From the NCBI GenBank assembly GCA_964512225.1, contig CAZEKB010000029.1, positions 1 through 64,000 of the forward strand: 64,000 nucleotides of DNA. Reading direction: 5' to 3'. Under the pieces are notes generated by a model. That model saw only the letters and a list, made by a program, of their open reading frames with translations, did no database searches and was not told the DNA's origin. This document shows, in pieces, positions 35,101 to 42,079 of this stretch. Source of the stretch: CAZEKB01 sp964512225. GTDB taxonomy: Bacteria; Myxococcota_A; UBA796; UBA9615. The number at the start of each line of letters is the position of its first letter. The stretch's first letter is position 1. The translations under genes were made by a program, and so were the position numbers.

Positions 35101-35754
35101 CTGCTCACGCTCATCCACGACAGCTACCCGACCATGAAGTCGGAGCTGGGCGGCCTGGGCGTGAAGATCGCCGCGGAGATCGCGTTCGGACCGCTGGAGG
35201 CGGACTACGAAGAGTTCGCGGCGTACGAGTACACCGGCGACCAAGAGAAGGACGCTCCGATCATCGAAGAGAAGCTGGAGTGGAACCGGCGCCTCAAGGA
35301 GGACTTCGACGCCTTCGTGGTCGAGTACTCCGACTTCGAGTGGCAGTCCGCCGCGATCTTCTACAAGGGCCTGTCCTTCCAGACCCACGCGGACCAGTGG
35401 TCGAAGTACCCGATCCCCCCGGAGATCGAAGACGACCCCGAGCTGCTCGAGATCATCATGGAGAAGATCGACGAGCGCACGAAGCCGATGTACGAGGCCG
35501 CCACCGTCGCGTTCACGGCCGTCGTCGACGCCGCGAAGACGAAGAAGCGCCACACCGAGTGGGTGGACCGCGCGCTCTTCGAGCTCAGCCGGATCGATCC
35601 GAACCTCTACAGCGTGCCCAAGCCCGCCAAGTCCACCGTCATCGAGTCCGACGCCCTCGACCTGCCGCCCGCGGTCGAGGCGGTCGATCAGACCTCGGCG
35701 CTGCCGGTGGACCGGCGTCCCAGGTACGCCCGTGCCGAAGGGATCCGCCGATGA
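32155..35754 (+). CDS. Giant periplasmic TPR protein, GltD/AgmU-like
   Basis: A 1,199-residue protein with a signal peptide (cleavage near AFAQG), a ~90-residue acidic Pro/Thr linker and then TPR repeats almost to the end. Examples are YYMLGFCYSDETARHLDPER, LFRLGNIAFEENPVPGEAHP and VLYNVAQAYTKLGRTEKSNE. Its length is close to GltD/AgmU of Myxococcus xanthus (~1,200 residues), a periplasmic TPR protein of the gliding complex. It is also followed by a TPR lipoprotein, like gltE. The assignment rests on architecture and gene order, not alignment. It is coupled on both sides by 4-bp overlaps. Confidence 0.78.
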   Translation: MILRIAARLLPLLAFLVASSAFAQGETSETTEATETSEPVEADPAPAPAPAKPSATGPQAVDECGDDLSDAGDDFDPAAREVVETSTGPAEVVSDGSATADEIELDNWRAAAARFQDRANEFASEVSRIIYNKYDVEVAELRGGYDRLVGKADLEERLLREEAIRAHERFVNEHPNSTHTPRRMFRLAELYFEESEEKYLVDNEKYGELDLLFEEGKIDYLPEPPLKDYRKSIKLYKDIIKRFSDYEDLGAVYYMLGFCYSDETARHLDPERAKETYEALVNNVEESIYTNQALFRLGNIAFEENPVPGEAHPLEVAIGYYEDVIEYFDRRAVDEPAKNWSVRDQKLFEGALYKYAWAYYKLDRPDYDDLEFAITKFVSLLDWAESLIAENQSADLRPETIRYVAISFADLSSELATDPMRYAILWLDKLGDKPWQFDVLTELAAVLVEQARYEEAIDAYAMLQQKFPLRPEAPEFQNRIVEIWQNMPVPDADASSLARVHLTEQYGPNSKWNKANGDNPEALSKASDYILNSLEWVAISYHTKAIRTNDPNDFLLASERYREYLDTYPFAKNAYELNFWLAECLFYGRKWEEAIAQYRSLAGFPEDSKQREALESIMAAYRELWLEQPDVSTLPGALENMKPKLGETVDFAKIPLTDLDKDYVGAARDLLEFDPNYSQAVVLLYDIGQIYYYRNWLPQAREIFVEIIDGFPDTEYASYSAGLIVDSWLYTGQLGRMRAAAKKYAAMGLGGGSELALKREENFKSLERSALFKQGEIAYDRAQYQCAVDAFEDYYAQYGHEGTDEDPQNIDFVLYNVAQAYTKLGRTEKSNEFFEKLLADFPHSEQAPATFWKMASNYERVLKLEKAVRYYEDLVKYHPEHKDTASALFNAAFLKVGLKRFAEAARDYELYHRNFTEQKDAKGVLYRAAQMWETAADRRNARRVYNEWLGLYGAEDADRWVETNYKLAGFFDEEGKGREAVKLLTLIHDSYPTMKSELGGLGVKIAAEIAFGPLEADYEEFAAYEYTGDQEKDAPIIEEKLEWNRRLKEDFDAFVVEYSDFEWQSAAIFYKGLSFQTHADQWSKYPIPPEIEDDPELLEIIMEKIDERTKPMYEAATVAFTAVVDAAKTKKRHTEWVDRALFELSRIDPNLYSVPKPAKSTVIESDALDLPPAVEAVDQTSALPVDRRPRYARAEGIRR

Positions 35755-37193
35755 GTCGCGCCGCGCTCTTCGTCCTCCTCTCCGGCCTCCTGCTGTCCTC
35801 GGGCTGCCCGAAGGAGGGGGCGACCACGACGTCCGGCGACGCCGGCACCACGACCGCCGCGTCGACGGGTTCGAACACGTCCACGGCGTCCACGTCGAGC
35901 GACGAGATCCCCGCGCCGCTGGTCTCCGAGGACGGTCGCATGCAGCAGGTCGACGCGGCCGGGTACCCCCTGTGGAACCCCGACGGCACCCCGATCTGGG
36001 AGCCCACGCCCGAAGAGAAGGCCAACCAGCTCTTCGAGGAGGCGGTGATGCTCAGCCGCGGCTTCGCGGGCGCGCCGCCCAACCTCGTGGGCGCCATGGG
36101 CCGGCTGAAGGACGCGCTGTCCTTCAAGGACGACTTCCCCGAGGCTCACTACAACCTGGGGCTGGTCCAGCTCGAGATGGGCTACCTGCGGGACGCGAGG
36201 GCGAGCTTCCAGAAGGCGATCAACTACAAGCCGGACATGCGGGACGCGCTGCTGGCGCTCGCGATCGCCGCCGAGCGAGCGGGCGACCTCGGCGTCGCGG
36301 AGCGGATGTACCTCAAGGGCGACTCGATCGCGGACGACCTCGACGTCGACTTCGACAACGGGATCGCGCGCGTCCTGCGCAAGCGAGGCAACGCCGAGGC
36401 GGCGCGCGACCGAGCGCGGAAGATCCTCGAGGTCAACGCGAACAGCGTCGACGCCTACAACACGCTCGGGCTCGCCTACATGGACCTGGGCGAGATCGAG
36501 CTCGCCCGCTTCGTCTTCATGAAGGCCGAAGCGTCGGTGCCCGGGGGCGCCGACAACCCCTCGATTCAGGCCAACCTCGGGCTCGTGTTCTTCAAGAAGG
36601 GCGACGAGTTCGAAGCCGAGGCGCGGTTCACGCGCGCGATCGCCCTGGATCCCGACCACGTCGGCGCGTCGGTGAACCTCGGGTACCTCAAGCTGCAGAA
36701 CCTCGACTTCGAGGGCGCCCGAGACCTGCTCGAGAAGGCCCACAAGCGTCGGCCCAAGGACGTCCCGATCGCCCTCGATCTCGCCGTCGCCTACAGCGGC
36801 ACGGGGGAGTTCAAGAAGGCCGAGGCCCTGTTGGAGGACATCGCGAGCGGCCCGGGCCGGTACCAGGCCGACGCGGTCTACAACCTCGGCATCCTGTACG
36901 CGGACAAGCTCAAGGACCTCGACGAGGCGCTGATCCAGTACAACAAGTACATCTCCCTCGAGGAGGCGGCGGGTCGGATCGTGGGCGAAGAGGCGCCGGT
37001 CCGGTCGTACATCGCCGAGGTCGAGAAGACGAAGAAGCGCGAGGAGCGCCGCCGCAAGCGCGAGGAGCGCAAGCGCGCCAAGGAAGCGGAGAAGGCCCGC
37101 AAGGCGGCCGCCGAGGCGGCGACCACGCCGAATTCCGGGGAACCTGCGGGTGGATCCGGCGGTCCGGACGGCACACAAGGGGGCGGACAGTGA
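35751..37193 (+). CDS. TPR lipoprotein, GltE/AglT-like
   Basis: A 480-residue outer-membrane-type lipoprotein (lipobox LSSGC, Cys19). A Thr/Ser-rich tether (~22-50) and then about nine canonical TPRs (~85-400) follow, for example AHYNLGLVQLEMGYLRDARA, AYNTLGLAYMDLGEIELARF and VYNLGILYADKLKDLDEALI. The C-terminus is a highly charged helix of Lys/Arg/Glu (KKREERRRKREERKRAKE). It resembles AglT/GltE, which sits next to GltD in Myxococcus. The start overlaps the preceding stop (ATGA). The next gene has its own promoter 12 bp after this stop. Confidence 0.8.
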   Translation: MSRAALFVLLSGLLLSSGCPKEGATTTSGDAGTTTAASTGSNTSTASTSSDEIPAPLVSEDGRMQQVDAAGYPLWNPDGTPIWEPTPEEKANQLFEEAVMLSRGFAGAPPNLVGAMGRLKDALSFKDDFPEAHYNLGLVQLEMGYLRDARASFQKAINYKPDMRDALLALAIAAERAGDLGVAERMYLKGDSIADDLDVDFDNGIARVLRKRGNAEAARDRARKILEVNANSVDAYNTLGLAYMDLGEIELARFVFMKAEASVPGGADNPSIQANLGLVFFKKGDEFEAEARFTRAIALDPDHVGASVNLGYLKLQNLDFEGARDLLEKAHKRRPKDVPIALDLAVAYSGTGEFKKAEALLEDIASGPGRYQADAVYNLGILYADKLKDLDEALIQYNKYISLEEAAGRIVGEEAPVRSYIAEVEKTKKREERRRKREERKRAKEAEKARKAAAEAATTPNSGEPAGGSGGPDGTQGGGQ

Positions 37194-37204
37194 GTCGCTG
37201 CCGC

Positions 37205-37234
37205 TTGCACCAGCAGGGTGCGCTTCCCTATAAT
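37205..37234 (+). promoter_or_regulatory. Strong internal promoter giving a nearly leaderless transcript
   Basis: TTGCAC (37205-37210), an 18-bp spacer and a perfect TATAAT (37229-37234) form the best promoter in the window. The predicted start (~37241) is only about 3 nt before ATG 37244, which has no Shine-Dalgarno. It separates the ExbB/ExbD half of the cluster from the upstream TPR operon. Confidence 0.75.
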
Positions 37235-37243
37235 CCGACGTCC

Positions 37244-37555
37244 ATGGAGAAAACCACTGTGAATTCGGGCACTTGGAGCGCTTCGCCGTTCGTTCGAATG
37301 ATCGCGGTCGCGCTCCTTGGCTTCCTCGCCGTTCCTCTTTACACTGCGGACGCCGAAGCTCAGCAGCGTCGCAAAGTCATTCGGTTCGACGAGGACGCGC
37401 TGAACGAGGACGACTACAAGATCACCGGTAATGTCCATAAGCCCGAGTTGACCTATTTCCTGACTCGTCAGGAGCAAGAAGACCTCGAGACGCTCCAGTT
37501 GAAGGAGAGCTTCATCCCCAAGATCGTCAAGTCCGTCGAAAAGCCCCCCTTCTAG
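37244..37555 (+). CDS. Small exported protein of the envelope cluster
   Basis: A 103-residue protein: one signal or anchor helix (MIAVALLGFLAVPLYTADAEAQ, written here only as residues 19-40) and a ~60-residue mature part. That part contains RRKVIRFDEDALNEDDYKI and ends SFIPKIVKSVEKPPF. The 'RKVIRFDED...IEGD...FIPKIV' pattern recurs in short genes between AglT-like and ExbB-like genes of Myxococcota. By position it corresponds to GltF, but sequence similarity is not established. Leaderless translation from ATG 37244 is likely because no ribosome-binding site is present. Confidence 0.7.
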   Translation: MEKTTVNSGTWSASPFVRMIAVALLGFLAVPLYTADAEAQQRRKVIRFDEDALNEDDYKITGNVHKPELTYFLTRQEQEDLETLQLKESFIPKIVKSVEKPPF

Positions 37556-37678
37556 CCCACGGGCCAGGCGGGGGACCCTGACGGGCCCCGATCTCTCGAC
37601 CACCATCTCGCGCTCCGGCGCCGGTCCCTGCGGCCGCCGTAACCGGTGCTTTTCGTCCCCCTGAGGAGGTTCCAAAAG

Positions 37679-38335
37679 ATGAACTTCATTCTGAGTTTCT
37701 TCCGCGACGGCGGCCCCTTCATGTACATCATCCTCGTGGTGTCGGTCATTGCGATGGCCACCATCATCGAGCGCGGGTACATGGTGCTCTTCCGCTACAA
37801 CCTGAACGGCGCAGCGTTCATGGCCCAGATCCAGAAGCTGATCATGGCCAACAACATCGACCGCGCCATCAAGCTCTGCAACGCGGAGAGCAACGCGGCG
37901 CTGACCAAGGTGCTGAAGGCGGGCCTCACGCGCGCCAACCGCTCCACGGTGGAGATCCAGAACGCGGTCGACGAGGCCACGCTCGAGGTCATCCCTATGA
38001 TCCAGAAGCGGACGCCGTACCTCGGGATGTGGGCGAACGTCGCCACCCTGATCGGCCTGCTCGGGACCATCTCCGGTCTCGTGACCGCGTTCAAGGCCGT
38101 GGCCTCCGCGTCCCCGGAGACGAAGCAGACCCTGCTCGCCGCCGGTATCTCCGTCGCCATGTACACCACGGCGTTCGGCCTGGTGGTCGCCATCCCGACG
38201 ATGATCTGCCACTCGATCATCTCGAACCGCACCACGAAGCTGATCGACGAGATCGACCAGTACAGCGTGAAGCTCATCAACCTGCTGGCCGCGCGCCAGC
38301 GGGGCACCCTCAAGGAAGAGGGCGCCGAGGGCTGA
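37679..38335 (+). CDS. ExbB/TolQ/MotA-family proton-channel protein, AglR-like
   Basis: A 218-residue inner-membrane protein with three helices (~14-33, ~115-140, ~155-180) and the family signature TLIGLLGTISGLVTAFKAV. The third-helix segment SVAMYTTAFGLVVAIPTMI has the conserved Thr/Ala-Gly-Leu pattern lining the proton path. It is the stator-type subunit that couples proton flow to work on partners across the envelope, as TolQ, ExbB and AglR do. A strong GAGGAGGT lies before ATG 37679. A stable hairpin follows the stop. Confidence 0.9.
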   Translation: MNFILSFFRDGGPFMYIILVVSVIAMATIIERGYMVLFRYNLNGAAFMAQIQKLIMANNIDRAIKLCNAESNAALTKVLKAGLTRANRSTVEIQNAVDEATLEVIPMIQKRTPYLGMWANVATLIGLLGTISGLVTAFKAVASASPETKQTLLAAGISVAMYTTAFGLVVAIPTMICHSIISNRTTKLIDEIDQYSVKLINLLAARQRGTLKEEGAEG

Positions 38336-38361
38336 TCCCGGTCCGCCGGGAACCTCGGAGT

Positions 38362-38392
38362 GCGCTCTGCGGTCATTGAGACCGTAGAGCGC
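38362..38392 (+). promoter_or_regulatory. Stable intercistronic hairpin between exbB-like and exbD-like genes
   Basis: GCGCTCTGCGGTC / GACCGTAGAGCGC pair as 13 bp (one G-U) around a 5-nt loop ATTGA, 26 bp after the ExbB-like stop. No T-run follows, so read-through is expected. It could stabilise or partially terminate the upstream message, raising the ExbB:ExbD ratio. Confidence 0.6.
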
Positions 38393-38421
38393 GCGATTCT
38401 CTACCGGAGAGGAAACCTCAG

Positions 38422-39036
38422 ATGGGTGCATCCAGTCCCTCGTCGCGGCGCCGAGCGAACAAGCTCGAGGATCCGGAGCTCACGCTCCTGCCGTTCATGA
38501 ACCTCATGACGCTGCTGATCCCGTTCCTGCTCGTATCGGTGCAGTTCGTGACGCTCGCGGTCATCGACTCCTCGCTCCCCGCCATCGGCGCTCCGCAGAC
38601 GACGACGGAGAAGAAGGAGGACGACAAGCCGCCCCTGAACCTCACCGTCGGCATCACGGGCGAAGGGTTCACCGTCGCCGGTTCGGCCGCGGTCCTGGGA
38701 GGCGGCACCGGCGGCCCCAACTCGGTCTCCGAGGAGAGCGGCCCCACCATCGGCCTGACCTCGGACGACACGTACTGCCGCAAGGTGCAGTGCGGCGAGG
38801 AGCCCGGCTGCCGGCACGAGACGCCCTGTCACGACTACAAGGCGCTCCAGGAGCTGGTCGTCCGCGTCAAGGAAGACTATCCGGAAGAAGAGAACGTCAT
38901 CATCGCCCCCAACGCCGAGATCCCGTACCACGTGCTCGTGGGCGTGATGGACTCGACGCGCGACCACAAGCCCGAAGGCAGCGAGGAGCGCAAGACGCTC
39001 TTCCCCTACGTCGTGGTCGCCGGCGGCGCCAAGTAG
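38422..39036 (+). CDS. ExbD/TolR-like protein lacking the channel aspartate
   Basis: A 204-residue single-pass protein. Its N-terminal helix (LTLLPFMNLMTLLIPFLLVS, ~21-40) aligns with the ExbD/TolR transmembrane segment, where the essential proton-accepting Asp would be. Here that position is Asn27 (FMN instead of VD). The periplasmic part has an Asp/Glu-rich insertion with four Cys (YCRKVQC, PGC, TPC) and then the ExbD-like fold (LQELVVRVKEDYPEEENVII ... IPYHVLVGVMD). It probably forms a heterodimer with the next protein. GGAGAGGAAA precedes ATG 38422. Confidence 0.85.
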   Translation: MGASSPSSRRRANKLEDPELTLLPFMNLMTLLIPFLLVSVQFVTLAVIDSSLPAIGAPQTTTEKKEDDKPPLNLTVGITGEGFTVAGSAAVLGGGTGGPNSVSEESGPTIGLTSDDTYCRKVQCGEEPGCRHETPCHDYKALQELVVRVKEDYPEEENVIIAPNAEIPYHVLVGVMDSTRDHKPEGSEERKTLFPYVVVAGGAK

Positions 39037-39060
39037 ACCCCGGGAGCGCGAGGAGAAGCC

Positions 39061-39552
39061 ATGGCCAAGCCCATGCCGCACCGGAAGCCGGAAGAAGCGA
39101 AGCTGAACATCACTTCGCTGATGGACATCATGACCATCATTCTGGTCTTCCTCCTCAAGTCGTATTCGACCGAGGACATCCAGGTCGCCCCGTCGGACGA
39201 CCTTCGCCTGCCGAACTCGAGCGCCCAGAAGGCGCCCGAGCTGGCGGTCAACGCGGTCGTCAGCCAGACCGGCATCATCGTCGACGGCGTCAAGGTCGTG
39301 GACGTCGCCGGCGGCTCGGTCGGCGACGAGTTCAAGCGAGGCACGCTGATCGCGCCGCTCTTCGACATCCTCAAGGAAAAGGCGGACGAGGCGAAGGCCC
39401 TGGCGGAGCGGAACCCCGCGAACAAGTTTCAGGGTAGACTTCTCCTGCAGTGCGACCGCGAGATTCCGTTCAGTCTGGTTCGCGAGGTGATGTACACCGC
39501 TGGACAGTCGCAGTTCGCGGAGTTCAAGTTCGTGGTCTACAAGTCCGAATAG
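39061..39552 (+). CDS. ExbD/TolR-family protein with intact channel aspartate
   Basis: A 163-residue single-pass protein with LNITSLMDIMTIILVFLLKS: Asp22 lies at the canonical proton-binding position. The periplasmic domain (~60-163) is of ExbD type and ends IPFSLVREVMYTAGQSQFAE followed by FKFVVYKSE. With the ExbB-like protein and the Asn-bearing paralogue it would form a three-part motor like AglR-AglQ-AglS. It starts 24 bp after the paralogue. Confidence 0.9.
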   Translation: MAKPMPHRKPEEAKLNITSLMDIMTIILVFLLKSYSTEDIQVAPSDDLRLPNSSAQKAPELAVNAVVSQTGIIVDGVKVVDVAGGSVGDEFKRGTLIAPLFDILKEKADEAKALAERNPANKFQGRLLLQCDREIPFSLVREVMYTAGQSQFAEFKFVVYKSE

Positions 39553-39592
39553 GTAGTCCGAACTCGCGGAAGCGCTCAGAGAGGGGAAGGCG

Positions 39593-39688
39593 ATGATGCC
39601 CTCCCGACGAACGAGGAAGCCCGTGCCGCAGACCGACCCGGCCCAGGATGGGATTACCCCCGTGGCCGTGTTGGGCGAGAGGACCTGA
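39593..39688 (+). CDS. Possible 31-residue leader peptide or small protein
   Basis: ATG 39593 (or 39596) has a strong ribosome-binding site (GAGAGGGGAAGG). The frame runs 31 codons and stops with TGA directly abutting the ATG of the next gene. The product is basic then neutral (MMPSRRTRKPVPQTD...) and has no recognisable family. The head-to-tail junction suggests translational coupling to the FHA/TonB-like gene. It could also be chance, because the region is GC-rich. Confidence 0.4.
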   Translation: MMPSRRTRKPVPQTDPAQDGITPVAVLGERT

Positions 39689-41122
39689 ATGGCCGCTCAG
39701 GGAGCGCAGACGGCACGCCGCAAGCAGCAGACGCGGCGCGTCCAAGCGCAAAAGAGTCGAGCACCGGATGCGAAGATCCTTCGCATCGGGATCATTCATA
39801 GCGGACGGATCGTCGAAGAACGACTGATCCCGTCGGGCCAGAGTGTGACCGTGGGCGAGAGCCCGAAATGCACGGTCGTGATCCCCCCGGGCGCCGTCCC
39901 TTCCAAGAAGTTCGAGCTCTTCGCCGCCAAGGGCGGCAAGTACGAGCTGCACTTCACCACGCAGATGCACGGCAAGGTCGCGGTGTCGGACCAGGTGGTC
40001 ACGCTCGCCTCGCTGTCGCAGCGGGGTCGGGCCAAGAAGCGGGGCAACTACTTCAGCCTGAACCTGAACGACCGCAACCGCGGCAAGGTCTACGTCGGCG
40101 AGTACACGGTCCTCTTCCAGTTCGTCACGCCCCCGCCCCAGGCGGTCCGCCACCGGAGCTCGGACTTCCGCGGCTGGCGGTGGCAGGACGTCGACTGGCT
40201 GTTCCTCGGGATCCTCCTCTTCTCGGCCCTGGTGCACACCGCGGCCGTCATCTGGATCGAGAGCCAGCCCCCGCCCCGGCGCGTCCGTCTCCAGGACTTT
40301 CCGGATCGCTTCGTGCGCCTGATCATCCCCCCCGAGGACGCGGTGAAGCCGGTCGAGGAGATCAGCGAGAACGGCGAGGTCGAGGTCGAAGCCACCCCCC
40401 AGGAGAGCGAGGCGACGTCCGAGCCCACCCCGGGTGAGGCCGGCGGCGGCGAAGAGGCCGGGGGCGAAGAGGACGTCGAGACCGCCGAGGAGCGGCGGGA
40501 GCGGCTCGAGCAGTCGGTGGCGGACAAGGGCATCCTCGCCCTCATCGGCACCACGGGCGACGCGAGTCGCGGCAGCGAGATCGCGGATCTCCTGGCGGAT
40601 ACCTCGGGCCTGTCCGGCGACGTGGGCGACGCCCTCAGCGGATCCAGCGGCGTGACGATCGCCCGACGCGACGTGGACCAGGCGGGTCTGCGCGGCGGCG
40701 GTGGCGGCGACGGCGCGGCCGGGATCGGCGACCTCGGCGCGGCCGGCGGCGGCGCCGGCGGTACCGTCGAGAAGGTGCAGACCGCGCCCAAGCCGGTGCT
40801 GAACCAGGGGCCCGTCGAGCTGACCAGCGGCAACGCGAGCGACGTCCGATCACAGATGAAGCGCTACCTGCCTCGGATCAAGGCCTGCTACGAGCGAGAG
40901 CTCCGCGGCGAGCCGGATCTCGCGGGCAAGGTCACCGTCTCTTGGATCATCGGCGAGTCCGGCCGCGCCGACGACACGGCCGTCGAAGCCAACACCACCG
41001 GGAACTCCGCCCTGGGTTCCTGCATCGTCCGCGAAATCAACAAGATCAAGTTCAAGCCTCCCGACGAGGACGAGGACGAGATCGAGGTCGCGGGCTACCC
41101 GTTCATCTTCTCGTCTCAGTAG
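39689..41122 (+). CDS. FHA-like/transmembrane/TonB-like protein, GltG-like
   Basis: A 477-residue protein with three parts. The basic N-terminus leads to an FHA-like beta domain (~30-150; VTVGESPKCTVVIPPGAVPS). A single membrane helix follows (~169-190, DWLFLGILLFSALVHTAAVI). The periplasmic part is a long Glu-rich then Gly-rich linker and a C-terminal TonB-like domain of the AgmX/PglI type (~385-477; MKRYLPRIKACYERELRGEP, GKVTVSWIIGESG, SCIVREINKIKFK). TonB-like proteins transmit ExbBD motion to outer-membrane partners. FHA plus TonB-C is the described architecture of GltG in Myxococcus. Confidence 0.82.
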   Translation: MAAQGAQTARRKQQTRRVQAQKSRAPDAKILRIGIIHSGRIVEERLIPSGQSVTVGESPKCTVVIPPGAVPSKKFELFAAKGGKYELHFTTQMHGKVAVSDQVVTLASLSQRGRAKKRGNYFSLNLNDRNRGKVYVGEYTVLFQFVTPPPQAVRHRSSDFRGWRWQDVDWLFLGILLFSALVHTAAVIWIESQPPPRRVRLQDFPDRFVRLIIPPEDAVKPVEEISENGEVEVEATPQESEATSEPTPGEAGGGEEAGGEEDVETAEERRERLEQSVADKGILALIGTTGDASRGSEIADLLADTSGLSGDVGDALSGSSGVTIARRDVDQAGLRGGGGGDGAAGIGDLGAAGGGAGGTVEKVQTAPKPVLNQGPVELTSGNASDVRSQMKRYLPRIKACYERELRGEPDLAGKVTVSWIIGESGRADDTAVEANTTGNSALGSCIVREINKIKFKPPDEDEDEIEVAGYPFIFSSQ

Positions 41123-41204
41123 GCCCGCGGAGCGAGCGCGGCACATAGAGAGTCTTTCGGATCGAGGCCCATCGAGGGTCTTCAACACCGGGTTGCAGGT
41201 CGCG

Positions 41205-41233
41205 TTGACAGGCCCCGGGACCGACCACATACT
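41205..41233 (+). promoter_or_regulatory. Promoter of the helical periplasmic protein gene
   Basis: TTGACA (41205-41210), a 17-bp spacer and CATACT (41228-41233) predict a start near 41240. The leader would be ~29 nt with GGAGGATA ahead of ATG 41269. The -35 is perfect and the -10 matches at four of six positions. Confidence 0.6.
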
Positions 41234-41268
41234 CAAACGTGTGCCCTGCCCGGCATCGGAGGATAGTC

Positions 41269-41862
41269 ATGCGTGCCGGAACTGCTCATCGCCTCTCGGG
41301 TAGGGGGCTCTTGGCCATCGCTGCCGCGGTCGCCTTCTCCTTCGGATCGATGGGCGCACCGTCCGTGGCCCAGGCCGCCGACGAAGAGACCGTCGGCCAG
41401 AGGGACTTCTCGGGCACGGATCTGACCCCCCAGCAGAAGCTCGACTTCGCCGAGTCCACGGCGGCCGATCTGAGCGCTGCCACCAACCGGATCCTCGACC
41501 TCATCACCGAGGCGCAGCAGCGCAAGGACGTCCTGCTGCTCAACTGCCTGAACGACAAGCTCATCGCCCTTCGCGGACTGCTCAAGGTCGCCGAGGACAG
41601 CAAGCTGAACCTCGCGGAGTCGATCGCTCGCGAGAACCAGGACATGCAGGAGCACAACTTCCGCAAGGTCGCCATCGCGGACGATCAGGCGCGGCTCCTC
41701 ATCGCGGAGGCCGAGGCCTGCGTCGGTGACCTCGGGTACAGCCAGTCCGGCGAGACGATCGTGAGCGTCACGGTGGACGGGCAGAACACCGAAGGCGACG
41801 ACGAGTTCGGGAGTCCGAGCGATTCCGCCACGCGGCCCGCCGACTCGTCGCCGGACAACTGA
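41269..41862 (+). CDS. Exported helical protein of the envelope cluster
   Basis: A 197-residue protein with a Sec signal (cleavage near AQAADEE, ~35). A predicted long helical hairpin follows (LTPQQKLDFAESTAADLSAA to ENQDMQEHNFRKVAIADDQ), then a short beta segment (GETIVSVTVDGQNTE) and a disordered Asp/Ser end. It has two Cys (LNCLNDKL and EACVGDL) that could form a disulfide. I do not recognise a named family. Its position between the TonB-like gene and the outer-membrane barrel suggests a periplasmic adaptor. Confidence 0.75.
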   Translation: MRAGTAHRLSGRGLLAIAAAVAFSFGSMGAPSVAQAADEETVGQRDFSGTDLTPQQKLDFAESTAADLSAATNRILDLITEAQQRKDVLLLNCLNDKLIALRGLLKVAEDSKLNLAESIARENQDMQEHNFRKVAIADDQARLLIAEAEACVGDLGYSQSGETIVSVTVDGQNTEGDDEFGSPSDSATRPADSSPDN

Positions 41863-42079
41863 CCGCGTTCATGCATCAAAGATCGAACCCGTCGAACGCG
41901 CACGACGGCTTCCCGGCCCTGCGGGGCCCGCACAACCGAGTGGAGGCGGTTGACCCGACCTGAAGAATGAGGCAGAAGGGGCGCCTTGCTCCCCCTGGGG
42001 GGGTCGCGTGCCCCTGCGCGAGCCGAGCGCTTCAGAAACCAAGGGCCACGCCGATGAGGGCGAAGGAGACCAGCACAAG

